A DNA stretch of 64,000 bases from contig NZ_BCTL01000026.1 of assembly GCF_001571265.1 (NCBI RefSeq), positions 1 to 64,000 on the forward strand, in the 5' to 3' direction. The stretch comes from Cedecea neteri NBRC 105707 = ATCC 33855. GTDB lineage: Bacteria > Pseudomonadota > Gammaproteobacteria > Enterobacterales > Enterobacteriaceae. Positions 52,050 through 63,189 of the stretch are shown piece after piece. Under the pieces are notes generated by a model. That model did no database searches and was not told the DNA's origin. It was given only the letters and a program-made list of their open reading frames with translations. The position numbers were made by a program, and so were the translations under genes. The first letter of the stretch is position 1. The number at the start of each line of letters is the position of its first letter.

Positions 52050-52982
52050 TTATGCGTCGCGATTTAACCATGTCATGTATTCCGCAACCCCTTCGGCTAC
52101 GGTTTTGAACGGCTTGTCGTAACCCGCTGCGCGCAGATTGGTTAAGTCAGCTTCCGTATAAGCCTGGTAGCGGCCCTTCAGCTTGTCCGGGAAAGGAATG
52201 TACTCGATGCTACCTTTGCTGTGGTACGCCAGCGCAGCGTCCGCCACGGCCTGGAAGGATTCTGCACGGCCGGTACCACAATTGAAAATACCGGAAACGC
52301 CATTTTGCCAGAACCACAGATTAACGGCGGCCACATCGCCCACATAGATGAAGTCACGCTTGAAGCCGTCACTGCCTTCAAAGAGTTTAGGGTTTTCACC
52401 GTTATTCAACTGGGTGTTGAGATGGAAGGCAACGCTTGCCATGCTGCCTTTGTGGCCTTCACGTGGCCCATAGACGTTAAAGTAGCGGAAACCGGTCACC
52501 TGAGAGTTAGCTTCTGGCAGGATCTGGCGCACATATTCATCAAACAGGAATTTTGAGTAACCATACACGTTCAGCGGTTGTTCATATTCGCGTGATTCGA
52601 TGAAGTCTTTATTGCGCCCGCCGTAGGTCGCGGCGGAAGAAGCATACAGGAACGGAATTTCACGCTCCAGACAGTAGTGCAGAATTTCTTTCGAGTACTG
52701 ATAGTTGTTGTCCATCATGTACTTGCCGTCCCACTCGGTGGTGGAGGAGCAGGCACCTTCATGGAAGATGGCGTCGATATCACCGAACTCTTCCCCGGCC
52801 ATAATCTGGATCAGGAAATCTTCCTTATCCATGTAGTCGGTGATATCCAGGTCAACCAGGTTAACAAATTTAGTCCCGTCTTTGAGGTTATCCACCACCA
52901 GGATATCGCGGTAGCCTTGTTCGTTCAGGGATTTAATAATGTTGCTGCCGATCATGCCGGCGCCGCCAGTAACGATAATCAT
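52050..52982 (-). CDS. hldD: HldD (RfaD), ADP-L-glycero-D-manno-heptose 6-epimerase
   Basis: 310-aa short-chain dehydrogenase/reductase-fold epimerase that converts ADP-D,D-heptose to the L,D form used by the heptosyltransferases of this region. [11 protein letters not shown] is the NADP site, and Y140-x3-K is in YGYSKFLFD. First gene of hldD-waaF-waaC, divergent from kbl. In E. coli it also has a heat-shock promoter; I did not identify one with confidence. Confidence 0.97.
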   Translation of the reverse strand: MIIVTGGAGMIGSNIIKSLNEQGYRDILVVDNLKDGTKFVNLVDLDITDYMDKEDFLIQIMAGEEFGDIDAIFHEGACSSTTEWDGKYMMDNNYQYSKEILHYCLEREIPFLYASSAATYGGRNKDFIESREYEQPLNVYGYSKFLFDEYVRQILPEANSQVTGFRYFNVYGPREGHKGSMASVAFHLNTQLNNGENPKLFEGSDGFKRDFIYVGDVAAVNLWFWQNGVSGIFNCGTGRAESFQAVADAALAYHSKGSIEYIPFPDKLKGRYQAYTEADLTNLRAAGYDKPFKTVAEGVAEYMTWLNRDA

Positions 52983-53197
52983 AAGTTCAACCTTTAAAAA
53001 GTGGGGCTTTCAGGCCATACACCTGATGCGCTAATGGCTCTTATCATACCATTACAATTAAAGACCCGCCTAATGAGCGGAAGTTTTTCACCCTCGTGAT
53101 TTATCCTGCAAAAATCAGATTCACTGAAGCGTAATCTCGTCTCCTGGTATAGGTTTGGGTAATATATGCCGAAATTTGCCATGCCTGGAGAATCGCG

Positions 53198-54394
53198 ATG
53201 CGCGAAGATTTTTACAAGCAGTTGACCTCCCAGCTCGAGACGGCTCGTGCGGAAGGGTTATTTAAAGAAGAGCGTATTATCACCTCCGCCCAGCAGGCGG
53301 ATATCACCGTTGCCGATGGCAGCCACGTTATCAACTTCTGCGCCAATAACTATCTGGGTCTTGCTAACCATCCGCTGCTGATTGAAGCGGCTAAACAGGG
53401 GATGGATAAACATGGTTTTGGTATGGCTTCTGTCCGCTTTATCTGCGGCACTCAGGACAGCCATAAACAGCTGGAAAGCAAGCTGGCAGATTTCCTGGGA
53501 ACGGACGATGCGATTCTGTACTCCTCCTGCTTCGACGCCAACGGCGGCCTGTTTGAAACCCTGCTCGGGCCGGAAGACGCCATCATCTCTGATGCGCTAA
53601 ACCACGCTTCAATTATTGACGGTGTTCGCCTGTGCAAAGCGCAGCGCTATCGCTACGCCAATAACGACATGCAGGAGCTGGAAGCTCGTCTGAAAGAGGC
53701 TCGTGCGGCCGGTGCCCGCCACGTGATGATCGCCACCGACGGCGTGTTCTCAATGGACGGTGTGATTGCTAACCTGCAGGGCGTCTGTGACCTGGCGGAT
53801 AAGTACAACGCGTTGGTGATGGTCGATGACTCTCACGCTGTGGGCTTTGTCGGTGCCAACGGGCGCGGCACGCATGAATACTGCGATGTTATGGACCGCG
53901 TTGATATTATCACCGGTACGCTGGGCAAAGCACTCGGTGGCGCTTCAGGTGGCTATACCGCGGGTCGCAAAGAAGTTATCGAATGGCTTCGCCAGCGTTC
54001 CCGTCCTTATCTGTTCTCGAATTCACTCGCGCCGGCTATCGTTTCCGCCTCTATCAAAGTCCTGGAAATGCTGGAGTCAGGCGAAGAGCTGCGTGAGCGC
54101 CTGTGGTCAAACGCTCGCCTGTTCCGTGAAAAAATGAGCGCAGCCGGGTTTACGCTTGCTGGTGCCGATCACGCCATTATTCCAGTAATGCTTGGCGAAG
54201 CGGTTGTCGCCCAGAACTTTGCGCGTGAACTGCAAAAAGAAGGTATTTACGTCACCGGTTTCTTCTACCCGGTGGTGCCAAAAGGTCAGGCGCGTATCCG
54301 CACCCAAATGTCGGCGGCGCATACCCCTGAGCAAATTGAACGTGCGGTAGATGCGTTTACGCGCATCGGTAAGCAACTAGGCGTTATCGCTTAA
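53198..54394 (+). CDS. kbl: 2-amino-3-ketobutyrate CoA ligase (glycine C-acetyltransferase)
   Basis: 398-aa PLP enzyme that cleaves 2-amino-3-ketobutyrate with CoA to glycine and acetyl-CoA, the second step of threonine catabolism. The PLP lysine is in [15 protein letters not shown], and the SHAVG and NYLGLANHP signatures of the alpha-oxoamine synthase family are present. Co-transcribed with tdh, 10 bp downstream. Confidence 0.97.
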   Translation: MREDFYKQLTSQLETARAEGLFKEERIITSAQQADITVADGSHVINFCANNYLGLANHPLLIEAAKQGMDKHGFGMASVRFICGTQDSHKQLESKLADFLGTDDAILYSSCFDANGGLFETLLGPEDAIISDALNHASIIDGVRLCKAQRYRYANNDMQELEARLKEARAAGARHVMIATDGVFSMDGVIANLQGVCDLADKYNALVMVDDSHAVGFVGANGRGTHEYCDVMDRVDIITGTLGKALGGASGGYTAGRKEVIEWLRQRSRPYLFSNSLAPAIVSASIKVLEMLESGEELRERLWSNARLFREKMSAAGFTLAGADHAIIPVMLGEAVVAQNFARELQKEGIYVTGFFYPVVPKGQARIRTQMSAAHTPEQIERAVDAFTRIGKQLGVIA

Positions 54395-54404
54395 GGGAGC
54401 GGTC

Positions 54405-55430
54405 ATGAAAGCATTAGCAAAACTGAAGGCGGAAGAAGGCATCTGGATGACGGATGCCCCTAAGCCGGAAATGGGTCATAACGACCTGCTGATCAAAATT
54501 CGTAAAACGGCGATTTGCGGGACCGACGTCCATATTTACAACTGGGATGAATGGTCGCAAAAAACCATCCCTGTTCCTATGGTTGTAGGTCACGAATACG
54601 TAGGAGAAGTAGTCGGCATTGGTCAGGAAGTGAAAGGCTTTAAGATTGGCGATCGTGTTTCCGGCGAAGGGCATATTACCTGCGGCCACTGCCGTAACTG
54701 TCGCGGCGGGCGAACCCACCTGTGCCGCAACACCACCGGTGTTGGTGTGAACCGTCCTGGCTGTTTTGCTGAGTATTTGGTTATCCCGGCGTTTAATGCG
54801 TTCAAAATTCCGGACAATATTTCTGATGACCTGGCTTCCATCTTCGATCCGTTCGGCAACGCAGTGCATACCGCGCTTTCGTTCGATCTGGTGGGCGAAG
54901 ATGTGCTGGTGTCCGGCGCTGGCCCTATCGGGATCATGGCTGCGGCAGTAGCAAAGCATGTTGGTGCTCGTAACGTGGTGATTACCGATGTGAACGAATA
55001 CCGCCTGGAGCTGGCGCGCGAAATGGGTATCACTCGCGCAGTTAATGTCAGTAAAGAAAGCCTGCAGGACGTGATGAGCGAACTGGGGATGACCGAAGGC
55101 TTTGACGTGGGGCTGGAGATGTCCGGTGCACCGCCGGCGTTTCACACGATGCTGGATACCATGAACCACGGTGGTCGTATTGCTATGCTGGGGATCCCAC
55201 CGTCAGATATGTCTATCGACTGGACCAAGGTTATCTTTAAAGGGCTGTTTATTAAAGGTATCTACGGCCGCGAGATGTTTGAAACCTGGTACAAGATGGC
55301 TGCACTGATTCAGTCCGGCCTGGATCTGTCCCCGATTATCACCCACCGCTTCTCTATCGATGAGTTCCAGAAAGGCTTTGACGCGATGCGCTCCGGGCAG
55401 TCCGGCAAAGTTATCCTGAGCTGGGATTAA
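54405..55430 (+). CDS. tdh: L-threonine 3-dehydrogenase
   Basis: 341-aa zinc medium-chain dehydrogenase oxidising threonine to 2-amino-3-ketobutyrate with NAD+. The catalytic zinc residues are in [11 protein letters not shown] and GHEYVGEV. The structural zinc cluster is [15 protein letters not shown], and [13 protein letters not shown] is the NAD-binding loop. Its product feeds Kbl. A strong terminator follows. Confidence 0.98.
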   Translation: MKALAKLKAEEGIWMTDAPKPEMGHNDLLIKIRKTAICGTDVHIYNWDEWSQKTIPVPMVVGHEYVGEVVGIGQEVKGFKIGDRVSGEGHITCGHCRNCRGGRTHLCRNTTGVGVNRPGCFAEYLVIPAFNAFKIPDNISDDLASIFDPFGNAVHTALSFDLVGEDVLVSGAGPIGIMAAAVAKHVGARNVVITDVNEYRLELAREMGITRAVNVSKESLQDVMSELGMTEGFDVGLEMSGAPPAFHTMLDTMNHGGRIAMLGIPPSDMSIDWTKVIFKGLFIKGIYGREMFETWYKMAALIQSGLDLSPIITHRFSIDEFQKGFDAMRSGQSGKVILSWD

Positions 55431-55435
55431 TCATT

Positions 55436-55466
55436 AAACCAGAGGGCCTTACGCCCTCTGGTTTTT
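55436..55466 (+). terminator. kbl-tdh terminator
   Basis: A perfect 12-bp stem (55436-55447 with 55453-55464), 5-nt loop, and T residues to 55466. The convergent yibQ ends 3 bp beyond it. Confidence 0.92.
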
Positions 55467-55469
55467 CAA

Positions 55470-56405
55470 TCATGCCTGTTTGTCCCAACCTTGCCACTGA
55501 TGCTGGAGGTATTTCACCAGCGCGCTCTCGGCAATACTTTCGCTGATAACTTTGAAGTAGGTGATGGCGTACACCGGCTCGATAGGCTGCTTCGGCTTAC
55601 ACAGCTTCACGCCACGGAATGGATTACGCGGCGGGGGCAGTTTGCCCGGCTGCGTATTATTTGGCGTCGAGGTATCTACCTGTGGTTCATTAAGCAGGCT
55701 GCTCGGGCGTACCAGAGTAATGTCCGGTGGAAGGTTATAGACCATCTGCTGGAGAACGCGAACGGTTGAAGGGTGGGGGTGACCGATAGCAATTGCCGAC
55801 CCGGTTTTGCGTGCGAGCTGGATCGCGCGGTTGAACTGAAAGCGAATATCCGCTTCGTTCTGAGTATCGTCGAGAAAGACTTTCCTTTTAATCACTTTGA
55901 CACGAGTTCCGGCCGCGGCCCGCGTGGCCTGGCTGTTGCCAATGGTCATGCTGTCCAGGAAATAGAGATTGTACTGCTCCAGCGACTGCATCACCTTTTG
56001 CATGCCGAACAGGCTGGAGGTCATCGCACTGCCCATATGGTTATTCATCCCAACTGCATAAGGGACTTTGTTCACCGCGTCGCGAATAATTCTCTCGATC
56101 TCGCTGCTGCTCATGTCCGGGCGGAGCGTATCCTTCTCTAGCGGCTGCTTGCTTAGTGGTGCCATCGGCAGGTGGATCAAGACTTCGTGCCCGGCGTTAT
56201 GGGCTTTGGTGGCCATTTCGCGAGCATGTGGCGCGTTGGGTAGCACGGCGACGGAGACGTTAGTCGGCAGGGCCAGCACTTGGTTTTCCTGCTGAGGACG
56301 ATAGCCAAAGTCATCAATGACTATCGAGAGCTTACCGGCCCATGCGGAGGTTGCCAGCATTAGCCCGCTGGCGGCGGCAAAAAAAACAGTGCGGAACTGA
56401 GGCAA
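55470..56405 (-). CDS. yibQ: YibQ, divergent polysaccharide deacetylase family protein
   Basis: 311-aa exported protein. Residues 1-23 form a signal peptide (SGLMLATSAWA), and the body matches the divergent polysaccharide deacetylase family (LSIVIDDFGYR, EVLIHLPMAP, MNNHMGSAMT). The Asp/His residues typical of a deacetylase site are present, but activity is unproven. It is 3 bp after envC, suggesting a cell-wall role with the amidase activator. Confidence 0.92.
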   Translation of the reverse strand: MPQFRTVFFAAASGLMLATSAWAGKLSIVIDDFGYRPQQENQVLALPTNVSVAVLPNAPHAREMATKAHNAGHEVLIHLPMAPLSKQPLEKDTLRPDMSSSEIERIIRDAVNKVPYAVGMNNHMGSAMTSSLFGMQKVMQSLEQYNLYFLDSMTIGNSQATRAAAGTRVKVIKRKVFLDDTQNEADIRFQFNRAIQLARKTGSAIAIGHPHPSTVRVLQQMVYNLPPDITLVRPSSLLNEPQVDTSTPNNTQPGKLPPPRNPFRGVKLCKPKQPIEPVYAITYFKVISESIAESALVKYLQHQWQGWDKQA

Positions 56406-56408
56406 AAC

Positions 56409-57671
56409 TTATCTTCCCAACCACGGTTGTGGATTCACTGCCTGGCCCTGGCGGCGGATTTCGAAATAGAGTGACGGACGGCCCTGGCCGCCACTGCTAC
56501 CAACCAGTGCGATAGGTTGCCCGGCACGCACCTGGGTGCCGACGCTGACCAATGCGCTCTGGTTGTAGCCGTAGAGACTCATATCGCCTTTACCGTGTTC
56601 AATAACGACGACAAGGCCATAGCCCTGCAGCCAGTCGGCAAGGATCACGCGCCCGTCGGCAATGGCTTTAACTTCCGTGCCTTCTGACGCCGCAATAACG
56701 ATACCTTTCCAACGTAGCTCACCTTGCAGCTGTTCGCCATAACGATGCAGTAACGAACCGCGAACCGGCCAGTATGCCTGCCCGCGCGGTGACCCGAGGC
56801 CGCCGGTTCTCGACATCAGCGAACGTTCGCTTTCGGTTGGCTTGTAGGTTGTGCCTTTATTGGACGCTTCCTGCTGCTTGTTACGAACCTGCTCTGCTTC
56901 GCGTGCCTCACGCTCGGCGCGAGCTTTTGCCGCGGCTTCTGCGCGGGCGATCTGGCTCTGCAAGCGCGCCTGGTTCTGGCGCATTTCACTCAGCTTCTGC
57001 TGATCCTGCTGAATGGAGGATTCCAGGCCTGCCAGCGTCTTTTTGCGTTCGTTGCGGGCGCTCTCCAGCTTGGCCTGCTGCGCCTGCTGGTCGTACAGCA
57101 ACGTTTGCTGCTCGCTTTGCTTACTTTCCAGCTCGGTTTTCTGCTGCGCAGCTTCCGCTTTGGTCTGCTTTAACTCTTCGATAGTCTGCTGACGGGCGGT
57201 GTTAAGGTAGCCGAAATAGGCCTGCAGCCGCTGGCCTCGTTGGCTTTCTTCACCGCTGAGAATCAGCTGAATACCGGTATGCTGACCCTGACGAAACGCT
57301 GCATCCAGCTGAGCGGCCAGGTTACGTTCCTGAGTCGCTTGCTGTTTTTGAAGTTTTGCAAGTGAGTTGTTCAGCGTCGCGATTTGATTGTTTAAATCCG
57401 CGAGAGTGTTCTGGGTTTCACGCAGCTTGCGGCTGGCCGCAGAAATTGCTTCTTCCTGCGCTTTTAGCTGAGCGAGTAAAACGGAACGCTGCTGCTGTTG
57501 CTGACGCACCGCGCGCTCTTTAGCGGCGATATCCTGTTGAATGGATTGCAGCTGCTGCTTGTCGTCAGCGTGGCTGGAAAAAGGCAATAACAAGACGCCA
57601 GCGCTAAACACGCTGGCGTAGATAACGGGCTTCACAGCCCATGTCTTTGAAAAAATCGCCTTTCCCCTCAT
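56409..57671 (-). CDS. envC: EnvC, murein hydrolase activator
   Basis: 420-aa periplasmic divisome protein that activates AmiA and AmiB under FtsEX control. It has a signal peptide (1 to about 34, ending in SSHA). A long coiled coil (about 36-270, rich in Gln, Lys and Glu) follows, then a LytM domain (from about 300, GELRWKGIVIAASEGTEVKA). The LytM domain is degenerate, lacking a full zinc triad, as expected for an activator rather than an enzyme. Middle gene of gpmM-envC-yibQ. Confidence 0.96.
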   Translation of the reverse strand: MRGKAIFSKTWAVKPVIYASVFSAGVLLLPFSSHADDKQQLQSIQQDIAAKERAVRQQQQQRSVLLAQLKAQEEAISAASRKLRETQNTLADLNNQIATLNNSLAKLQKQQATQERNLAAQLDAAFRQGQHTGIQLILSGEESQRGQRLQAYFGYLNTARQQTIEELKQTKAEAAQQKTELESKQSEQQTLLYDQQAQQAKLESARNERKKTLAGLESSIQQDQQKLSEMRQNQARLQSQIARAEAAAKARAEREAREAEQVRNKQQEASNKGTTYKPTESERSLMSRTGGLGSPRGQAYWPVRGSLLHRYGEQLQGELRWKGIVIAASEGTEVKAIADGRVILADWLQGYGLVVVIEHGKGDMSLYGYNQSALVSVGTQVRAGQPIALVGSSGGQGRPSLYFEIRRQGQAVNPQPWLGR

Positions 57672-57680
57672 GGGGAGGGA

Positions 57681-59228
57681 TTATTCCACGATGAACAGCG
57701 GCTTGCCAGTCATCTCGTGCGGGATTTCCATTCCCATCAGGCTCAACATGGTTGGCGCGATGTCAGAGAGCTTGCCGCCAGCGACAGCTTTCAGGTTTTT
57801 CTCACCTACGTAAATCAGCGGAACTGGCAGGCTGGTATGCGCAGTATGTGCCTGGCCGGTAGCCGGGTCGCGCATTTGCTCTGCGTTACCGTGGTCTGCG
57901 GTGATCAACAGCTCGCCGCCAACGGCCTCAACGGCTTTAACCACCTGGGCAACGCAGTTATCCAGTGCCTCAACGGCGGAAATCGCAGCATCATAGACGC
58001 CGGTATGACCAACCATGTCACCGTTCGGGTAGTTGCAGATGATGGTATCGTACTTGCCGCTGTTGATGGCGCTTAGCAGCTTATCGGTCAATTCAGCGGA
58101 GCTCATTTCAGGCTGCAAATCGTAGGTCGCGACTTTGGGAGAATTTACCAGAATGCGGTCTTCGCCCGCGAACGGCTCTTCAACCCCGCCGTTATAGAAG
58201 AAGGTCACGTGGGCGTATTTTTCTGTTTCGGAGATGCGCAGCTGGGTTTTGTTGTGTTTCGCCATCCACTCGCCGAAGGTATTGGTCAGTGAAGCTGGTG
58301 GGTAAGCGCAGGCTGTTTTGATATCGGCTGCATATTCGGTCAGCATCACGAAGTCGCCAAACTGCACCACTTTTTTACGGCTGAAACCGTCGAAATTGGC
58401 GTTAACAAAGGCTCGGGTAATCTGGCGGGCACGGTCAGCGCGGAAATTCATGAAGATCAGCGCATCGCCGTCGTTCATGATTGATTCGGCTTCGCCTGCG
58501 GCACGAATCACGGTTGGTTTAACGAATTCATCGTTTTCGTCGCGGGCGTAAGCGGCTTCCAAACCGGCAACCGCATTGTCTGCCTGGAATTCACCTTTGG
58601 CCTGAGTCATCAGGTCGTAAGCCAGCTCAACGCGATCCCAGCGGTTGTCACGGTCCATTGCGTAATAGCGGCCAATCAGCGTTGCTACACGGCCTTTGCC
58701 CAGAGCAGCAAACTTGTCGGCAAATTTCTTCAGGGAAGACTCTGCGCTGCGTGGCGGCGTGTCGCGGCCATCAAGGAAAGCATGCAGATAGATAGCTTCT
58801 GCCCCGCGTTCGGCTGCCAGCTCGATCATCGCCAAAATATGGTCTTCATGGCTGTGAACACCGCCAGCGGAAACCAGGCCCATGATATGTACCGCTTTAC
58901 CGGCGGCAACGGCTTTGTCGACTGCACCAGTCAATACCGGGTTAGCAAAGAAAGTACGTTCTTTAATTTCAACATCCAGGCGAGTCAGATCCTGGTAGAC
59001 GATGCGGCCAGCACCGAGGTTGACGTGGCCGACTTCGGAGTTACCCATTTGCCCGTCAGGTAGGCCGACTTCCAGCCCTGATGCGTTGATCAAAGTATGT
59101 GGACGCTGGGCCCACAGGCTATCCATCACCGGCGTTTTAGCATTAACAATCGCGTTATCCTGTTGCTCTTCGCGGTGGCCATAGCCATCGAGAATCACCA
59201 GGACCATAGGTTTTTTAGTAACCGACAT
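57681..59228 (-). CDS. gpmM: Phosphoglycerate mutase, 2,3-bisphosphoglycerate-independent
   Basis: 515-aa Mn-dependent enzyme interconverting 3- and 2-phosphoglycerate. D14 (in VILDGYG) and the phosphoserine S64 (in [10 protein letters not shown]) belong to the phosphatase-like active site. The second metal site is [11 protein letters not shown], with [10 protein letters not shown] near the C-terminus. First gene of gpmM-envC-yibQ and divergent from yibN. Confidence 0.97.
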   Translation of the reverse strand: MSVTKKPMVLVILDGYGHREEQQDNAIVNAKTPVMDSLWAQRPHTLINASGLEVGLPDGQMGNSEVGHVNLGAGRIVYQDLTRLDVEIKERTFFANPVLTGAVDKAVAAGKAVHIMGLVSAGGVHSHEDHILAMIELAAERGAEAIYLHAFLDGRDTPPRSAESSLKKFADKFAALGKGRVATLIGRYYAMDRDNRWDRVELAYDLMTQAKGEFQADNAVAGLEAAYARDENDEFVKPTVIRAAGEAESIMNDGDALIFMNFRADRARQITRAFVNANFDGFSRKKVVQFGDFVMLTEYAADIKTACAYPPASLTNTFGEWMAKHNKTQLRISETEKYAHVTFFYNGGVEEPFAGEDRILVNSPKVATYDLQPEMSSAELTDKLLSAINSGKYDTIICNYPNGDMVGHTGVYDAAISAVEALDNCVAQVVKAVEAVGGELLITADHGNAEQMRDPATGQAHTAHTSLPVPLIYVGEKNLKAVAGGKLSDIAPTMLSLMGMEIPHEMTGKPLFIVE

Positions 59229-59475
59229 TGCAACAACCTCTGAGTCTAAGACAAAATTTGCGTAATTTTACTACAGCCGATCCGGGCGAATAGCCGCAGA
59301 AGATCAAAGAAAGGGGCTGGATGGCGATCGGATTTCATCAGTCTGGTTCTTTTTTTTCGTAACAGCCCGCAGAATCCACATAACATTATTCAGACTGGCT
59401 GTAATTGCCACAACGCGAAGGTATACTCCCCACCTGGTTTTCTCATCATTACTTAGTCGGGAGTTACTACCCCCC

Positions 59476-59907
59476 ATGCAAGAAATTATGCAATTCGTTG
59501 GCCGCCACCCCATACTTAGTCTGGCGTGGGTTGGCCTGCTGGCCGCGGTACTTTTCATGACCTTTAAAGGTCTGGCTTCTAAAGTCAAAGTGATCACCCG
59601 TGGTGAGGCCACTCGCTTAATTAACAAAGAAGATGCGGTGGTTGTTGATGTACGCCAGCGTGATGATTTCCGTAAGGGCCACATTGCGAATTCACTGAAC
59701 GTGCTACCAACTGAAATCAAAAGCGGCAACTTTGGTGAACTTGAAAAACACAAAGCCAAACCCATTATTGTGGTATGCGCTAACGGTGTTTCTTCACAAG
59801 AATCAGCGGCTTTGTTGAACAAAGCTGGTTTTGAGCAGGTTGCGCTGTTAAAAGAAGGTATTGCTGGCTGGAGCGGGGAAAACCTGCCGCTGGTTCGCGG
59901 TAAATAA
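59476..59907 (+). CDS. yibN: YibN, membrane-anchored rhodanese-like protein
   Basis: 143-aa protein with one N-terminal transmembrane helix (about 12-30) and a rhodanese domain. The catalytic Cys is C101 in [12 protein letters not shown], and the [10 protein letters not shown] and RKGHI motifs are typical. It probably takes part in sulfur transfer or protein-export-related functions at the inner membrane. First gene of yibN-grxC-secB-gpsA. Confidence 0.95.
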   Translation: MQEIMQFVGRHPILSLAWVGLLAAVLFMTFKGLASKVKVITRGEATRLINKEDAVVVDVRQRDDFRKGHIANSLNVLPTEIKSGNFGELEKHKAKPIIVVCANGVSSQESAALLNKAGFEQVALLKEGIAGWSGENLPLVRGK

Positions 59908-59928
59908 TCTGGAAAACTGAGGTAAACC

Positions 59929-60180
59929 ATGGCGAATATTGAGATCTACACCAAAGCGACTTGTCCTTTTTGCCACCGTGCAAAGGCCCTGCTGAATGAA
60001 AAAGGCGTGGCGTTCCAGGAATTACCTATTGATGGTGATGCCGCTAAGCGGGAAGAGATGATCAAACGCAGTGGGCGTACCACGGTACCGCAGATTTTTA
60101 TTGACGCACAGCACATTGGCGGTTGCGATGACTTGTACGCACTGGACGCGCGTGGTGGACTCGATCCCCTGCTGAGCTAG
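59929..60180 (+). CDS. grxC: Glutaredoxin 3
   Basis: 83-aa glutaredoxin with the dithiol site CPFC at 12-15 and the cis-Pro TTVPQIF glutathione-binding loop, then GGCDDL. It reduces ribonucleotide reductase and mixed disulfides. It lies 21 bp after yibN and 56 bp before secB. Confidence 0.97.
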   Translation: MANIEIYTKATCPFCHRAKALLNEKGVAFQELPIDGDAAKREEMIKRSGRTTVPQIFIDAQHIGGCDDLYALDARGGLDPLLS

Positions 60181-60236
60181 TGCGGTTTGTCTGCCGTGTA
60201 TCGCAGAGTAAGGACGTTTAAATTTAAGGGTTAACA

Positions 60237-60704
60237 ATGTCAGAACAAAACAATACAGAAATGGGTTTCCAGATTCAGCGTGTTTACACCAAGGATGTCT
60301 CTTTCGAAGCACCTAACGCACCGCACGTTTTCCAGAAAGACTGGCAGCCAGAAGTAAAACTGGATCTGGATACTGCGTCCAGTCAACTGGCTGAAAATGT
60401 TTATGAAGTTGTGCTGCGCGTAACCGTGACCGCTACGCTGGGCGAAGACACCGCTTTCCTGTGCGAAGTTCAGCAGGCGGGTATCTTCTCCGTTGACGGT
60501 ATCGAAGGCACGCAGCTGGCGCATTGCCTGGGCGCATACTGCCCGAACATTCTGTTCCCATATGCGCGTGAATGTATCACTAGCCTGGTTTCTCGCGGTA
60601 CTTTCCCTCAGCTGAACCTTGCACCGGTTAACTTCGATGCACTGTTCATGAACTATCTGCAGCAGCAAGCTGGCGAAGGTGCTGAAAACCATCAGGATGC
60701 CTGA
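60237..60704 (+). CDS. secB: SecB, protein-export chaperone
   Basis: 155-aa tetrameric chaperone that keeps preproteins unfolded and hands them to SecA. The conserved peptide-binding and SecA-binding regions ([40 protein letters not shown]) are present, and the acidic C-terminus is intact. Its TGA overlaps the gpsA ATG by one base. Confidence 0.98.
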   Translation: MSEQNNTEMGFQIQRVYTKDVSFEAPNAPHVFQKDWQPEVKLDLDTASSQLAENVYEVVLRVTVTATLGEDTAFLCEVQQAGIFSVDGIEGTQLAHCLGAYCPNILFPYARECITSLVSRGTFPQLNLAPVNFDALFMNYLQQQAGEGAENHQDA

Positions 60705-61723
60705 TGAACAGCCTTAATGCTTCAATGACTGTTATCGGTGCCGGCTCTTACGGCACCGCTCTCGCTATTACTCTTGCGAGGAATGGCCACCACGTTGTGT
60801 TGTGGGGCCATGATGCCAAACATATCGCTACGCTGCAGGCCGATCGTTGCAACGTAGCTTTCCTGCCCGATGTTCCTTTTCCCGATACACTGCATCTTGA
60901 GAGTGATTTAGCCGTCGCGCTGTCTGCCAGCCGCAATATTCTGGTGGTCGTACCGAGCCATGTGTTCGGGCAAGTGTTACGCCAAATCAAGCCGCTGATG
61001 CGCCCGGATGCACGTATTGTGTGGGCGACAAAAGGGCTGGAAGCTGAAACGGGGCGATTACTGCAGGATGTGGCTCGCGAGGCTCTGGGGGATGATGTTC
61101 CTCTGGCAGTCATTTCTGGCCCGACATTCGCGAAAGAGCTGGCAGCAGGCTTACCGACGGCGATTGCTCTTGCGGCGACCGACGAGCAGTTTGCAGAGGA
61201 TCTCCAGCATCTGCTGCACTGCGGCAAAAGCTTCCGCGTATACAGCAATCCCGATTTCATCGGCGTTCAGCTGGGCGGGGCGGTTAAAAACGTTATCGCT
61301 ATTGGCGCAGGGATGTCGGATGGCATCGGGTTTGGTGCTAACGCACGTACCGCGCTTATCACGCGTGGCCTTGCAGAGATGACGCGTCTGGGTAGTGCGC
61401 TCGGTGCTTCACCGGAAACCTTTATGGGCATGGCCGGTTTGGGCGATCTGGTGCTGACCTGTACCGACAATCAGTCTCGTAACCGTCGCTTCGGCATGAT
61501 GCTCGGTCAGGGGATGGATGTGGACGGCGCGCAGCAGAAGATTGGCCAGGTGGTTGAAGGTTATCGCAATACCAAAGAAGTTCGCGAGCTGGCGGCTCGG
61601 GTAGGCGTCGAAATGCCAATAACCGAGGAAATTTATCAGGTATTGTATTGCGGAAAAAATGCGCGCGAGGCAGCATTAACGTTGCTTGGTCGTACTCGTA
61701 AGGATGAACGAAGCGGCAATTGA
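60704..61723 (+). CDS. gpsA: Glycerol-3-phosphate dehydrogenase (NAD(P)+)
   Basis: 339-aa enzyme reducing dihydroxyacetone phosphate to sn-glycerol 3-phosphate for phospholipid synthesis. The dinucleotide fold is [12 protein letters not shown] (10-21). Catalytic lysines are in [11 protein letters not shown] and [10 protein letters not shown]. In E. coli, polar effects of secB mutations act through gpsA, consistent with the one-base overlap. Confidence 0.97.
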   Translation: MNSLNASMTVIGAGSYGTALAITLARNGHHVVLWGHDAKHIATLQADRCNVAFLPDVPFPDTLHLESDLAVALSASRNILVVVPSHVFGQVLRQIKPLMRPDARIVWATKGLEAETGRLLQDVAREALGDDVPLAVISGPTFAKELAAGLPTAIALAATDEQFAEDLQHLLHCGKSFRVYSNPDFIGVQLGGAVKNVIAIGAGMSDGIGFGANARTALITRGLAEMTRLGSALGASPETFMGMAGLGDLVLTCTDNQSRNRRFGMMLGQGMDVDGAQQKIGQVVEGYRNTKEVRELAARVGVEMPITEEIYQVLYCGKNAREAALTLLGRTRKDERSGN

Positions 61724-61752
61724 GGGATCGCTTAATACACCGCAATAACTTA

Positions 61753-61785
61753 AACGTCCCGACCCTGGTGTCGGGCGTTGTTTTT
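61753..61785 (+). terminator. Terminator between gpsA and cysE
   Basis: AACG-T-CCCGAC (61753-61763, one bulge) pairs with GTCGGGCGTT (61770-61779), followed by GTTTTT. It would partly separate cysE from the secB-gpsA operon. Confidence 0.72.
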
Positions 61786-61801
61786 ATGTCTGGAGAGAGC
61801 A

Positions 61802-62617
61802 ATGTCGTCAGAAGAACTGGATTTGGTGTGGAGCAATATTAAAGCCGAAGCGCGAGCGCTTGCGGATTGTGAACCCATGTTGGCCAGTTTTTATCATGCG
61901 ACGCTCCTCAAGCACGATAACCTTGGTAACGCGCTCAGCTACATGCTGGCCAATAAGTTAGCTTCGCCGATTATGCCGGCTATCGCGATTCGCGAAGTTG
62001 TCGAAGAGGCCTACGCAGCCGATCCGCAGATGATTGCCTCTGCAGCTTGCGACATCCAGGCGGTGCGCACGCGTGATCCTGCGGTAGACAAGTATTCAAC
62101 GCCGCTGCTTTATCTCAAAGGTTTTCATGCGCTCCAGGCATATCGAATTGGCCACTGGCTCTGGTTACAAGGGCGGCAGGCGCTGGCCATCTTCCTGCAG
62201 AACCAGGTTTCAGTCTCTTTTCAGGTAGATATTCACCCGGCGGCAAAAATCGGCTGTGGCATCATGCTCGATCATGCCACGGGGATTGTTATCGGTGAGA
62301 CTGCGGTCGTTGAAAACGATGTTTCTATTCTGCAGTCGGTCACGCTGGGCGGTACCGGTAAAACCAGCGGCGATCGCCACCCGAAAATTCGCGAAGGCGT
62401 GATGATTGGCGCGGGTGCCAAGATCCTCGGCAATATTGAGGTCGGAATCGGTGCGAAAATTGGCGCAGGCTCCGTCGTACTACAGCCTGTTCCGCCTCAT
62501 ACCACGGCTGCTGGCGTACCGGCACGCATCGTGGGCACGCCTGGAAGTGATAAGCCAGCGATAGATATGGATCAGCACTTCAACGGCGCTGGCTTTGAGT
62601 ACGGCGACGGCATTTAA
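61802..62617 (+). CDS. cysE: Serine acetyltransferase
   Basis: 271-aa hexameric enzyme making O-acetylserine, the first step of cysteine synthesis, inhibited by cysteine. The N-terminal helical domain is followed by a left-handed beta-helix of hexapeptide repeats (from about 140), with the catalytic His in [11 protein letters not shown] and GDRHPKI. The C-terminal tail ends in GDGI, the terminal Ile being the residue that inserts into the CysK active site. The frame opens eight codons earlier in the terminator; the ATG at 61802 follows GGAGAG. Confidence 0.97.
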   Translation: MSSEELDLVWSNIKAEARALADCEPMLASFYHATLLKHDNLGNALSYMLANKLASPIMPAIAIREVVEEAYAADPQMIASAACDIQAVRTRDPAVDKYSTPLLYLKGFHALQAYRIGHWLWLQGRQALAIFLQNQVSVSFQVDIHPAAKIGCGIMLDHATGIVIGETAVVENDVSILQSVTLGGTGKTSGDRHPKIREGVMIGAGAKILGNIEVGIGAKIGAGSVVLQPVPPHTTAAGVPARIVGTPGSDKPAIDMDQHFNGAGFEYGDGI

Positions 62618-63087
62618 CTTCTGAGAACGGCGCCCTGATACCCTAGCTGTCGCCAGGCCTCATAGACCACCACGGACACCGAGTTAGAGAGGTTCATGCT
62701 GCGGCTGTCCGGCATCATGGGTATACGGATCTTTTGCTCGGGCGGCATCGCGTTCAGTATCTCCGCTGGCAGCCCGCGAGTTTCCGGGCCAAACATCAAA
62801 TAATCCCCTGCCTGATAGCTCACAGCACTGTGGGCGGGTGTTCCTTTGGTCGTTAAGGCAAACAGACGTTGAGGCTTCTCAGCCTCCAGAAAGGCGTTGT
62901 AGTCGGTATGGCGCAGAACTGTCGTAAATTCGTGATAATCCAGCCCGGCGCGGCGCAGGCGCTTATCGTCCCAGGGAAAGCCCATCGGCTCAATAATGTG
63001 CAGACGAAAACCGGTGTTGGCGCACAGGCGGATAATGTTCCCGGTATTGGGCGGAATTTCTGGCTCAAACAAAACGATATTTAACAT
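62614..63087 (-). CDS. trmL: TrmL (YibK), tRNA 2'-O-methyltransferase at position 34
   Basis: 157-aa SPOUT methyltransferase modifying the wobble nucleotide of two tRNA-Leu isoacceptors. The family motifs [24 protein letters not shown], and the knot segment [20 protein letters not shown] are present. Its stop shares TTAA with the convergent cysE. Confidence 0.97.
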   Translation of the reverse strand: MLNIVLFEPEIPPNTGNIIRLCANTGFRLHIIEPMGFPWDDKRLRRAGLDYHEFTTVLRHTDYNAFLEAEKPQRLFALTTKGTPAHSAVSYQAGDYLMFGPETRGLPAEILNAMPPEQKIRIPMMPDSRSMNLSNSVSVVVYEAWRQLGYQGAVLRS

Positions 63088-63140
63088 ACAACCCCCATCA
63101 ACTAGGGGCGCAGAATAGCAAAATTGCTATTGGGCAGAAA

Positions 63141-63166
63141 CGAAAACAGGCTCCGTAGAGCCTGTT
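63141..63166 (-). terminator. cpxA terminator
   Basis: AACAGGCTC (63145-63153), CGTA loop, GAGCCTGTT (63158-63166). On the minus strand it is followed by TTCG-TTT, so it ends the cpx transcript 24 bp after the cpxA stop. Confidence 0.72.
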
Positions 63167-63189
63167 ATTGCTAATGTCGATTCTGTTTG